A DNA stretch of 40,492 bases from Candidatus Pacebacteria bacterium CG10_big_fil_rev_8_21_14_0_10_56_10 (GTDB taxonomy: Bacteria > Patescibacteriota > Microgenomatia > UBA1400 > PJMF01), in the NCBI GenBank assembly GCA_002772645.1, contig PFDK01000003.1, forward strand, positions 1 to 40,492, in the 5' to 3' direction. The notes under the pieces are model-generated. The model was given only the letters and a program-made list of their open reading frames with translations. It was not told the origin of the DNA and did no database searches. How positions within the stretch are numbered: position 1 is the first letter of the stretch; each line of letters starts with the position of its first letter. A program made the translations under genes and the position numbers. Below, one piece after another: positions 15,618 to 22,568 of this stretch.

Positions 15618-16028
15618 TCATCGCTCTTTTGGGCCCACATACACCACCTCAAACAGGATCTTGTCTGGAGACTCGAACATGATTTGGTAGTAAGTACTGT
15701 TTTCATCGCTGGCATACTCGAGCCTATGCCTGGGGGTACCAAACAGCATAGGCACCCTCAAGCTTTCAAGTAGTTCTCGGACGGCATCGACATCCTGACG
15801 CTCAGCCGTGCCCAGCGCCAGGTGATTAATACCTTTGGCGTCGTAGTTGGCACTGTCGTCGCCGTCAGTCTTGACCAGCCACAGGTCACCGTTGGTTTGG
15901 CTGTGGTATCCCACCACGTGATCAGCCGCAACGATCACTTGCCAGCCCATAAACTCCAGCAGTTGTTGGTAAAAAGACAAGTTGGCAAACTCGATGTTGA
16001 GTTGGAGGTGGGAGAAGTAGGTTTTCAT
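15618..16028 (-). CDS. VOC-superfamily (glyoxalase/dioxygenase-like) protein
   Basis: From ATG 16028 (MKTYFSHLQLNIEFANLSFYQQLL) this is a 136-residue single-domain VOC protein. It shows both beta-alpha-beta-beta-beta halves: the first ends in DLWLVKT, and the second has GINHLALGTAE, the helix VDAVRELLESL and YYQIMFESPDKILFEVVYV. His in the second half and Glu in the last strand match typical metal ligands. The family includes glyoxalases, dioxygenases and resistance proteins; the substrate is unknown. The track start at 16130 adds 34 residues without VOC features. TACAAT 11 nt before ATG 16028 supports the shorter form. Confidence 0.75.
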   Translation of the reverse strand: MKTYFSHLQLNIEFANLSFYQQLLEFMGWQVIVAADHVVGYHSQTNGDLWLVKTDGDDSANYDAKGINHLALGTAERQDVDAVRELLESLRVPMLFGTPRHRLEYASDENSTYYQIMFESPDKILFEVVYVGPKER

Positions 16029-16160
16029 GTCGTCAACCGATTGTACCTTAGACGACGTAGAGAACTGGTTTAAAGTCATCAGCACCAATCGGTGCTTGCG
16101 CAGCGGATCGCCGTTAAAAGTGTGGTACAAAATCAGAGTGAATACTTTTGATACAATTCG

Positions 16161-16754
16161 ATGGTGATGACAACTATGAATCGGGTGGCCAGCACCCTCT
16201 ACCGTTCGGCCTCCGCCTGTGCCAACCGGTTGCCCCGCCGCGGCATCAAAACACTGTACCTAACCATAGTAGGCCTGGGACTGGGCTTTGGATTTTCCGT
16301 GACGGTGTTTAGCCAACCGGGAATGACCGCCGCCCAGGACCAGGGAGTTTTTGACCGGCCCCACCAGGCAGTCACAGCCACTTCCTTAACGCTGGAGACA
16401 ACCGTCGCCAATCAGCCGGTAACTTCGGCGCTCACCCCGGGCTTGGTGCCGCTGTGGAAAAGCAAGCAGGTGGTCCACACCGTCGGCTCGGCCGGCTTGG
16501 GAGAGGCGGGCACGGTAGTGCTGGCAGTGGGTGGGCTTAATCCTGCCCACCAGCCGGTAACTAAGCTATCTCTGGGCGAGCAGATCACCCTGACCGGTAC
16601 CAACCAGGGACGCTACCGCTTCACGGTGGTGGAGCTCTATCGTCGGTCTTTCGGGGAACTTAACTTGGCTACCACACATCAGCGGCCTACCCTGGTGCTG
16701 TACACCCCCAGCTCGTTGATCGACACCAACGTCAATGTTGTCATCGGTCGTTAA
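16161..16754 (+). CDS. Sortase-like domain protein lacking catalytic residues
   Basis: The protein has about 197 residues, with a basic N-terminus and one membrane helix (LYLTIVGLGLGFGFSVTVF), then an extracytoplasmic domain. The order AGTVVLAVGGLNP, VTKLSLGEQITLTG, GRYRFTVVEL and PTLVLYTPSSLIDTNVNVVIGR follows the class E/D sortase core. However, the catalytic His (normally in GHR) is replaced by the VGGL segment, the Cys after the TLxLxT strand is Pro, and the Arg in the last strand is absent. It is probably a non-catalytic sortase fold. Three nearby starts exist (ATG 16161, GTG 16164, ATG 16167); TACAAT at 16152-16157 is 6 nt from the GTG. The sortase assignment is moderate. Confidence 0.6.
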   Translation: MVMTTMNRVASTLYRSASACANRLPRRGIKTLYLTIVGLGLGFGFSVTVFSQPGMTAAQDQGVFDRPHQAVTATSLTLETTVANQPVTSALTPGLVPLWKSKQVVHTVGSAGLGEAGTVVLAVGGLNPAHQPVTKLSLGEQITLTGTNQGRYRFTVVELYRRSFGELNLATTHQRPTLVLYTPSSLIDTNVNVVIGR

Positions 16755-16828
16755 TAGACCTGTCGCCAAACAACATCTTTTTTGATAACAGGTTTAGTGA
16801 GACCGCCAGGCAGAAATCAGCGTAGAAA

Positions 16829-17317
16829 TCAGCGGTAAGTCGAGCGAATTTCGAAGAGAATATAGAAGCCGATCAGCGTGGAGATCACCAGGCCGAAAAT
16901 ACCGCCCAGCCCAAAAACCACTCCGACCACCGACTGGGCCAAGCCAATCACTGTTACCCAAAAGAGCAACGCCCAGCCGCGCCGACTGTGCTGGCGCAGC
17001 GGAGTGAAAGCCAACAGCATCAGCGCGCCGATGATGACTTGGAGCACACCGACGATTGTCAAGTAGTTGGGATCAAGCGTCACACCCACCTGGGCGGACA
17101 GGCCTTCCAGCACGGTCCCGCCGCGAACGCTGCCCAGGGCAGACAGGCCGCCGAGGGTGTTAAGCACGCCAAACAGACCGGCTACCCAGGGGGCGATGCT
17201 GACCATGAAGCTGACGATGCTGTCGGGCAAGTGAGGAGCGTTTTTAAAGTAACGGCCGATCGAGTCAATGAACTTGATGGCGGGCGCGCCCCATAAAAAT
17301 TCAAGCCGAGAAAACAT
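16829..17317 (-). CDS. Multi-pass membrane protein of unknown function
   Basis: The 162-residue protein has about four membrane helices, among them FMVSIAPWVAGLFGVLNTLGGL, YLTIVGVLQVIIGALMLLAF, ALLFWVTVIGLAQSVVGVVF and GIFGLVISTLIGFYILFEI. The size and spacing resemble DoxX-like or other small four-helix membrane families, but I see no diagnostic motif. An AAAAGGG sits a few nt before ATG 17317 and TATACT lies about 30 nt upstream, so this gene seems to have a normal short leader. Confidence 0.7.
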   Translation of the reverse strand: MFSRLEFLWGAPAIKFIDSIGRYFKNAPHLPDSIVSFMVSIAPWVAGLFGVLNTLGGLSALGSVRGGTVLEGLSAQVGVTLDPNYLTIVGVLQVIIGALMLLAFTPLRQHSRRGWALLFWVTVIGLAQSVVGVVFGLGGIFGLVISTLIGFYILFEIRSTYR

Positions 17318-17467
17318 ACTACCCTTTTTGAGTACCTGGTACCAGTATAGCGGATCGGGGACAGCCTGTCAGGGGACAGCGAGCAGGGACAGTGAACGGT
17401 GTGTCACCGAAGGAGGTGAGCAAGACAGCAGGCAGGGACGGCCGGCCGGACACCACTGCCAATCTTG
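17318..17467. other. Divergent intergenic region with GGGACAG repeats
   Basis: The stretch holds the minus-strand promoter of the membrane protein and a CTGGTACCAG palindrome near 17335. It also holds three copies of GGGACAG(C/T) at about 17357-17365, 17372-17380 and 17385-17393, and AAGGAGGTGA near 17410, a perfect anti-16S match with no convincing gene behind it. I see no structural RNA. Confidence 0.35.
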
Positions 17468-17473
17468 TACAAT
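17468..17473 (+). promoter_or_regulatory. -10 box (TACAAT) of the methyltransferase gene
   Basis: TACAAT, ACGCGG, then ATG 17480: a 6-nt gap without a Shine-Dalgarno sequence. It decides the start, because the longer track ORF begins inside this box. Confidence 0.55.
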
Positions 17474-17479
17474 ACGCGG

Positions 17480-18022
17480 ATGGTTATGCCCTCAGTTTTA
17501 GTACCGATCCTGATGCTGGTGTTGATTGCCTTGTTGTTGTTGCTGATAGCACTACTGGTCTACATTTTGTTCGGCCTGTACATCACCGCCCAAGGACCAC
17601 CGTTCGCGCCCAGTTCCGATGAGCGCGTCGAGCACATCTTACAACTGGCCCGCGTCAGGCCCGGCAAGCGAGTGGCAGACTTGGGCTCCGGTGACGGTCG
17701 AGTGCTGATAGCTTTGGCCTCGGCCGGCGTCCGGGCAGACGGCTACGAGATCAATCCCTGGCTGGTGTGGCGCTCGCGCCGCGCTGTCCGCCGGGCCGGT
17801 TTGGAGGACAGCATCGCTATCCACTGTGCCAGTTTCTGGAAAGCGAACTTGGGCCGTTACGACTTGGTGGTGATTTACGGCATCGGCTACATCATGGAGA
17901 ACTTGGCCGCTAAGCTGGAGCGGGAGCTCAAGGACGGCTCCAAAGTGATCTCGGTTTACTTTGAGTTCCCCGAGTGGCAGCCCAAAAAGGTGTTGGGAGA
18001 CGTTAGGCTGTACCAGGTGTGA
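17480..18022 (+). CDS. FAM173-like membrane-anchored SAM-dependent methyltransferase
   Basis: The 180-residue protein has one long N-terminal membrane helix (about residues 5-35) directly followed by GPPFAPSSDERVEHILQLA. It continues with the class I methyltransferase motif VADLGSGDGRVLIAL and then GYEINPWLVWRSRRA. The combination of a helix, the P-F-x-P-S pre-motif, GSGDGR and the acidic-NPWLVW motif closely matches FAM173-type lysine methyltransferases (ANTKMT/ATPSCKMT relatives). Those trimethylate lysines of the ADP/ATP carrier and the ATP synthase c-subunit in mitochondria. The bacterial substrate is unknown; a membrane protein is a reasonable guess. The start at ATG 17480 is set by the -10 box. 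Confidence 0.85.
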   Translation: MVMPSVLVPILMLVLIALLLLLIALLVYILFGLYITAQGPPFAPSSDERVEHILQLARVRPGKRVADLGSGDGRVLIALASAGVRADGYEINPWLVWRSRRAVRRAGLEDSIAIHCASFWKANLGRYDLVVIYGIGYIMENLAAKLERELKDGSKVISVYFEFPEWQPKKVLGDVRLYQV

Positions 18023-18064
18023 TGTACTTTGATTGTTTTAGTATCGAAGCAACGCAAGATTTTG

Positions 18065-18295
18065 ATGACCAAAAAAATTACCATCGCCCTAGCAGTCTTG
18101 CTGGCAGTAGCGGCCTTTGGCTGGTTTGTTGGCCGGCCGCTGTGGGGCCGTCACCGCTGTGGTCAAATCAGAGAGAGCAAGCTCCAGAACCTGCGCGACA
18201 ACAACGTTGATCTTGAGGACCCGCGCAATCAGTACCTGCTCAACATCGTCGACCACGAGAACATTTTTTGCGAACAGTTCTACGGACTGCGATAG
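18065..18295 (+). CDS. Small single-pass membrane protein
   Basis: This is a 76-residue protein from ATG 18065 (MTKKITIALAVLLAVAAFGWFVG), with one membrane helix and a polar extracytoplasmic tail containing two Cys (HRCGQ and FCEQF). No family is recognised. The two Cys outside the membrane could form a disulfide, which would suit a DsbA-like enzyme encoded nearby. The track's TTG start at 18029 seems less likely. It follows the methyltransferase gene by 42 nt. Confidence 0.6.
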   Translation: MTKKITIALAVLLAVAAFGWFVGRPLWGRHRCGQIRESKLQNLRDNNVDLEDPRNQYLLNIVDHENIFCEQFYGLR

Positions 18296-18367
18296 GGTGG
18301 CCGGTCTAGCTGGTCACCAGTGCCGCTCGCCGTGGCGACAGCTTAAGTCATCAGCCGGTTTAGCGTC

Positions 18368-18396
18368 TTTACAACCGCGTTCATTTCGGATTTAAT
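18368..18396 (+). promoter_or_regulatory. Promoter of the small gene and dinB, leaderless type
   Basis: TTTACA (18368-18373), 17 nt, TTTAAT (18391-18396), then 7 nt to ATG 18404. Both hexamers and the spacer are good, making this one of the best promoters in the window. No LexA-type palindrome is obvious. Confidence 0.7.
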
Positions 18397-18403
18397 TTGG
18401 GTG

Positions 18404-18649
18404 ATGTACCAATCTATTAACGAGCCGGTGACGGTGGTAGGCGTTTACCACCGCGGTCAGTTTACCCCGAGAAAATTCCGCTGGCAGCGGCGCCAGTACG
18501 TCATTGACGAGGTGACGCTGAGCTCAGACACCAAAGACGGCGGGGTTCGCAAGCGCCTGTACAGCGTTACCGCGGGGCCAAACGTCTACCGCCTTGAGTT
18601 CAACCGCGAGACCGAGCAATGGCAGTTGGCGGAGTTATGGGTGGAGTAG
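18404..18649 (+). CDS. Small protein cotranscribed with the Y-family polymerase
   Basis: This 81-residue protein (MYQSINEPVTVVGVYHRGQFTPRKFRWQRRQYVIDEV...VYRLEFNRETEQWQLAELWVE) is beta-rich and soluble. It resembles the small proteins (DUF6504-like) found beside Y-family polymerase genes in other bacteria, but I state that with modest confidence. Its end overlaps the polymerase ORF by about 30 nt, so the two form one operon. It may be a polymerase accessory or DNA-binding factor. Confidence 0.65.
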   Translation: MYQSINEPVTVVGVYHRGQFTPRKFRWQRRQYVIDEVTLSSDTKDGGVRKRLYSVTAGPNVYRLEFNRETEQWQLAELWVE

Positions 18650-19983
18650 CGGTTGGGCGCGCCACCACCGAGCGTACCGCTGTCGGACCCACCACTGGGC
18701 GCACCACTATCGGTCACGCCACCGTCGATGGCGCCACCACCAAGCGCACCATCCTCCACGTTGACATCAACTCCTACTTTGCCACCCTGCTCCAGCAGGA
18801 AAACCCTCGCTTGCGCGGCCGGCCGATCGGCATCATCAAAGATGTTGGCCGCAGCTGCGTGATCGCCGCTTCCAAAGAAGCCAAGCAGCACGGTGTTCGG
18901 ACCGGCAGCAGCCTGGTTGAAGCTCGGCGCCGCTGTCCGGGGCTGATGGCGGTGCCGGCCAGTTTTGACCGCTACCTTGATGCTACCAAACGTCTCCAGC
19001 GCATTTTTTTGGCGATAGCGCCGCCACCGAACGTCTACATCTTCTCGCTTGACGAAGCTTTCATCGACATCACTACTTGCCGCCGCTACCTTTACCGGCG
19101 GCCTCGCTGGGCTGCCGAGCGCCTTCAAGCAGACATCAAAGTAGAGCTGGGAGAGTGGGTGACGTGTAACGTGGGTATCAGCCACAACCGGCTGCTGGCC
19201 AAGATCGCTTCCGAGATCTCGCCCAAAGGCAGTGTCGCCGAGATCAGTCACGCCAACTTGGACGCGGTGCTGGCCAGCATCACTTTCAGTGATGTCTGCG
19301 GCGTAGGCTACCGCCTTGAGAAAAAACTGGCCAAGCTGGGTGTTAGCAGGCCGTACCAGCTTCGTTTTTACTCGGTGGCAGAACTGGAGCCGGTGGTCGG
19401 GCCGTTCTGGGCCAGGGAGCTGCGGCGCATAGCATACGGCCGGGAACCGCACGTACTGCGGTTGATCGACCGGCCCCAACCCCACATGAAGAGCGTCGGC
19501 CGCTCGATCACCGGCTATCGTTTGTACGACGACGAAGCCGAGATCCGCGCTATTCTGCTCAACCTGATGGAGGAAGTTACCGCTAAAGTCAGGCGGATGG
19601 GCCTGGCGGGGCGGCTGGCGTTTATCCGTCTCTACGGTCACGATGATTCCTGGGGCGCCCACCGTACGCTCCGCTACCACCTCCAGCGGACCGACCAGCT
19701 GTTTGAGGTACTGTACCGTCAGCTGTACCAGTCATGGCCGCGCCGCTTTCAGATCATTAAGTTTTGGGTGGGCTTGGGCCTGCTCCAGCCGGTCTCGACC
19801 GTCACGCCCTCGCTGCTGCCCCAGGACGGACAGCGCCAGGCGGTAGCTACCGCCGTCGACACCATCAGCCGCCGCTATGGACTGTTCACGGTTCGTTCGG
19901 GGGCGTTGCTCAACCAGCCGATAATTCGACCGGAAGTAACCGGCTACTTGGGTGACCGACAGTATCAACTTGAGCACGTTTGA
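18619..19983 (+). CDS. dinB: Y-family DNA polymerase (Pol IV-like)
   Basis: The palm and finger motifs are clear: ILHVDINSYFATLLQQ (first metal Asp and steric-gate aromatic residue), CVIAASKEAKQHGVRTG and YIFSLDEAFIDIT (catalytic Asp-Glu). The helix-hairpin-helix region contains VCGVGYRLEKKLAKLGV, and the little-finger domain ends in QYQLEHV. Such enzymes copy past damaged bases. The first 47 or so residues before the palm are a low-complexity Thr/Gly/Arg repeat (ATTERTAVGPTTGRTTIG) not typical of the family. The true start could be ATG 18619 or 18637. The gene overlaps the small upstream gene. Confidence 0.93.
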   Translation: MAVGGVMGGVAVGRATTERTAVGPTTGRTTIGHATVDGATTKRTILHVDINSYFATLLQQENPRLRGRPIGIIKDVGRSCVIAASKEAKQHGVRTGSSLVEARRRCPGLMAVPASFDRYLDATKRLQRIFLAIAPPPNVYIFSLDEAFIDITTCRRYLYRRPRWAAERLQADIKVELGEWVTCNVGISHNRLLAKIASEISPKGSVAEISHANLDAVLASITFSDVCGVGYRLEKKLAKLGVSRPYQLRFYSVAELEPVVGPFWARELRRIAYGREPHVLRLIDRPQPHMKSVGRSITGYRLYDDEAEIRAILLNLMEEVTAKVRRMGLAGRLAFIRLYGHDDSWGAHRTLRYHLQRTDQLFEVLYRQLYQSWPRRFQIIKFWVGLGLLQPVSTVTPSLLPQDGQRQAVATAVDTISRRYGLFTVRSGALLNQPIIRPEVTGYLGDRQYQLEHV

Positions 19984-20007
19984 TATGATGTACCAAGATA
20001 CAGTATG

Positions 20008-20046
20008 TGCCCGGGTGCAAACTCTAACCTAGCCTAGACCCGGGCA
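20008..20046 (+). promoter_or_regulatory. Hairpin TGCCCGGGT/ACCCGGGCA upstream of the wHTH pair
   Basis: A perfect 9-bp inverted repeat (20008-20016 with 20038-20046) encloses a 21-nt loop and ends 18 nt before ATG 20065. Only a short T run (ttt) follows, so it is a weak terminator for dinB at best. It could instead be an mRNA leader structure or, as DNA, a GGGCCC-like operator for the winged-helix proteins just downstream. Confidence 0.5.
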
Positions 20047-20064
20047 TTTCCAGACCGCCAGGAT

Positions 20065-20880
20065 ATGTCAGCTAACCGAGAAACACTTGCTCAACTGGGA
20101 CGTGGCCGCCAACTGCCCGACTCATCTTTGGAACCAAAAGAGTACTATCGGTTCGAGTCTGGAGAACCGAGCAGGCTTAGTCGTTCTAATGGGCAGGTCG
20201 ATATCACTTTCGCGCTAGCGGCCGGTGCTGGTCCATCGCCATCGCCCGTTCAGCAGTTATTACTCACTCACGCGCCTGGCCAGCCGCGGCGAAGATTGGA
20301 AATTAACCAAGCTGAGATCGAGATAACAGACCTCAACAACTACTTTCTTGCCCAGGTCATGTTGAAAACATACCTCAATGGAGTTGCCTGCCGCTACCAA
20401 CTTCAACACACCGCAGGCTGGAGGTTGAGCGGAGCGTACATCAACACTCTGGTTCTAGAACTGCGCCAACGACTTGCACGACAACTTAAAGTGCCTATGG
20501 AGTACGCGCACTGCCTACTAAAAACACACAGAAGGATAGGCATAGAGTTTACGCCGATTGCCCAGCCCGACACCGGCCAGACATTAGTCTTAGCTGGCGG
20601 AGACCTACTCTGGCTAGTCGGTACCAGCCTTCACATCAATCAACAAATGGTGGTCCTGAAACCTAGACTTGCCCAGACTATGTTAGTGTTGATGCGCCAC
20701 CGTGGAGTAGTAATATCTCACCTAGATATTGAGTCTCAGGCAAACCACTTCGACGAAAGCTACGACCACAAGGCAGTAGCTCGCCGGTCTAAGGAAAAAA
20801 TAACCAGCCTTAGAAAACTGCACCCGGTACTGAGAGAACATATTATTACCGTTTCTGGTAAAGGATACTTTCTTGAGTAA
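20065..20880 (+). CDS. Winged-helix (OmpR/PhoB C-terminal type) protein, paralogue 1
   Basis: The 271-residue protein has a C-terminal segment (about 178-271) that follows the OmpR-type winged-helix layout: beta-strands LLWLVGTSLHINQQMVVLKP, helices RLAQTMLVLMRHRGVVISHLDIES, recognition helix KEKITSLRKLHPVLREHI and the wing IITVSGKGYFLE. An earlier segment (about 75-170), with NNYFLAQVMLKTYLNGV and INTLVLELRQRLARQL...THRRIGIEF, may be a second, divergent copy of the same fold. No receiver or ATPase domain is present. The stop overlaps the next ATG (TAATG). It is probably a DNA-binding regulator or part of a heteromeric one; the targets are unknown. Confidence 0.65.
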   Translation: MSANRETLAQLGRGRQLPDSSLEPKEYYRFESGEPSRLSRSNGQVDITFALAAGAGPSPSPVQQLLLTHAPGQPRRRLEINQAEIEITDLNNYFLAQVMLKTYLNGVACRYQLQHTAGWRLSGAYINTLVLELRQRLARQLKVPMEYAHCLLKTHRRIGIEFTPIAQPDTGQTLVLAGGDLLWLVGTSLHINQQMVVLKPRLAQTMLVLMRHRGVVISHLDIESQANHFDESYDHKAVARRSKEKITSLRKLHPVLREHIITVSGKGYFLE

Positions 20881-21707
20881 TGGCTCATCTGGAAGAATCT
20901 TTACTGACACCGCTGACTCCTTGTGAGTTCAAAGGCTTGCTACCAGAGCTGGGTGCTGATCATCAAAACGGGTTCTGGGCGAATGGCCCGAACGGCTTGT
21001 TCTTAAAGTTTGCCTTGAGGGAAGTGCCAGGTTTAGCTCTGAGCGTACTTCAGCCTCTTATTTTTAGGCGCGACCCCGGTAGTGACCGCCGTGAATTTTG
21101 GCTACGGCTCGGCCAGGAGACAATCCAGCTCGAGGACCGGGAAAGTTTCTTCATGGCCATGTACATCTTTCACACCTTTCGCCAGGGGTACGCTACCTAC
21201 TTTCAACTAGACAATCAGGGTCTCCCTGCTCCTGATAACATAGACGAAAACTTTGACCTGGATTCTGTCCGCAAAAGGTTGACTAATCACTCCGAAGTTT
21301 CCATCAAACAATCTCGCCAGCTGATTGTTCGTCATATAGAGCTAGGTATTGAGGCGGCGTTCATTGACCGGCGGGTGCGGGAGAACACGTTCCAGCTTGA
21401 TAACGGTACCCTGTTGCGACTGCTTGGCAACAGGCTAACCATTGGTAACGACACCGTCTGGCTTAGCAGGCTACAGCGGGAAATATTTAGGTACCTGATG
21501 GATCAGCAAGGCAGAATGGAAGGAGTGCCGTTGCTCAGCCTCGCTCAATTTCTAAAAGGGAGCGGCAAAGAGGATTCATACAGTAGTAATCTAGAACAGA
21601 GATTGTCAGTACCGATATCTACACTTCAGGGAAAACACCCCGCGCTAGCAAAAGTTATCCGCGTGGAAGACAATTATTACTTACTTGATCGTACCGCTCA
21701 AACCTGA
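20880..21707 (+). CDS. Winged-helix (OmpR/PhoB C-terminal type) protein, paralogue 2
   Basis: The 275-residue protein has the same layout as its upstream neighbour: an N-terminal region (EFWLRLGQETIQLEDRESFFMAMYIFHTFRQGYATYFQL), a middle helical part (LDSVRKRLTNHSEVSIKQSRQLIVRHIELG) and a C-terminal winged-helix-like segment. That segment contains LLRLLGNRLTIGNDTVWLSRLQREIFRYLMDQQGR, the helix NLEQRLSVPISTLQGKHP and a final strand VIRVEDNYYLLD. Sequence identity to paralogue 1 is low by eye but the order of elements is the same. Translation is coupled to the first gene by the TAATG overlap, so the two products are probably made in equal amounts, perhaps as a heterodimer. Confidence 0.6.
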   Translation: MAHLEESLLTPLTPCEFKGLLPELGADHQNGFWANGPNGLFLKFALREVPGLALSVLQPLIFRRDPGSDRREFWLRLGQETIQLEDRESFFMAMYIFHTFRQGYATYFQLDNQGLPAPDNIDENFDLDSVRKRLTNHSEVSIKQSRQLIVRHIELGIEAAFIDRRVRENTFQLDNGTLLRLLGNRLTIGNDTVWLSRLQREIFRYLMDQQGRMEGVPLLSLAQFLKGSGKEDSYSSNLEQRLSVPISTLQGKHPALAKVIRVEDNYYLLDRTAQT

Positions 21708-21719
21708 GATCCTAGCAGA

Positions 21720-22568
21720 GTGACAGATAATCAAGACAACCAGAGCCAACCAGACCGGCAGCTTCGGCCAGACCAACCAGACCCGCCAGCTAGGCAGCCT
21801 CGACCAGACCGGCCGAACGGGCCAGACCGACCGAACGGCTGCGTTTTTTTCATCGACGTTGACAACACCCTGCTGGACAACGATAAAATTAAAGGCTCGA
21901 TCCGCCAGGCTTTGGTGACGGTACTGGGCGAACAAGAGGCTGGCCGGTTTTGGCGCCACCACGATCAGTTCCGCTCCCGCCAGGAACTGGTAGACTTCCC
22001 TAACATCATTAAAGAGTACTGCCAAGATCACCACGCCCAAGACTGCGATGTCAGGCTGGGCCAGATATTCGAGAACATTTTTTTTCAGGCGGCACTGTTC
22101 CCGCGAGCGCTGGAAGTGGTTCGGCACCTCAAGCAGTTTGGCAGTGTCTTTGTTTTTTCCGAAGGCGATGCTACCTACCAGCGTCGGAAGATCGACGCCA
22201 GCGGCATCACCGCGGCGGTTGACGAGGTGTACTGCTACACTCATAAACTGCAGTACTTACCGGAGCTGATCGAGCGCTATGCCGAGTCGCGGCTCTACTT
22301 CATCGACGACCGAGGCGAGAAACTAGCCGACATCAAGCGCCAATACCCTCAAGTGACGACGGTGCTGGTTTGTCAAGGCCACTACAATCAGCAAGACCAC
22401 CAGCCGCATCAGCTGGCCGACCTGATCGTAGAAAAAGTGGGGGAGTTAATCGAGTTTGACCCCACTCGGCCGCTGCCACCCCAGTCAACTCAACCACCTC
22501 AACCACGTCAGTCACCTCAACCACCTCAGTCATCCGCCGACCAGCCCGCGCCGCCCTCCACCTCTTGA
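21720..22568 (+). CDS. HAD-superfamily hydrolase with low-complexity termini
   Basis: GTG 21720 gives 282 residues. The HAD core begins VFFIDVDNTLLDNDKIKG (DxDNT nucleophile motif), has an all-helical cap (QALVTVLGEQEAGRFWRHHDQF), then VFVFSEGDATYQRRKI (Ser motif), HKLQYLPELI (Lys motif) and LYFIDDRGEKLADI (acidic motif). It is probably a small-molecule or nucleotide phosphatase. The first 40 residues are a repetitive Pro/Asp/Arg/Gln stretch (RPDQPDPPARQPRPDRP) and the last 35 are Pro/Gln/Ser-rich. The tail overlaps the convergent nnrE gene by 43 bp. Confidence 0.8.
   Translation: MTDNQDNQSQPDRQLRPDQPDPPARQPRPDRPNGPDRPNGCVFFIDVDNTLLDNDKIKGSIRQALVTVLGEQEAGRFWRHHDQFRSRQELVDFPNIIKEYCQDHHAQDCDVRLGQIFENIFFQAALFPRALEVVRHLKQFGSVFVFSEGDATYQRRKIDASGITAAVDEVYCYTHKLQYLPELIERYAESRLYFIDDRGEKLADIKRQYPQVTTVLVCQGHYNQQDHQPHQLADLIVEKVGELIEFDPTRPLPPQSTQPPQPRQSPQPPQSSADQPAPPSTS

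Noticed and set aside
15596-16769. A 15-mer (TAGACCTGTCGCCAA) repeated at 15596 and 16755
   Set aside because: In 40 kb roughly one repeated 15-mer is expected by chance, and the copies flank unrelated genes with no target duplication or transposase.
17392-17622. Small plus-strand ORF of 76 aa
   Set aside because: Overlaps the methyltransferase gene in another frame and has no family features.
18586-19680. 364-aa minus-strand ORF opposite the polymerase
   Set aside because: Shadow of dinB; no protein-like features, and the plus strand holds all polymerase motifs.
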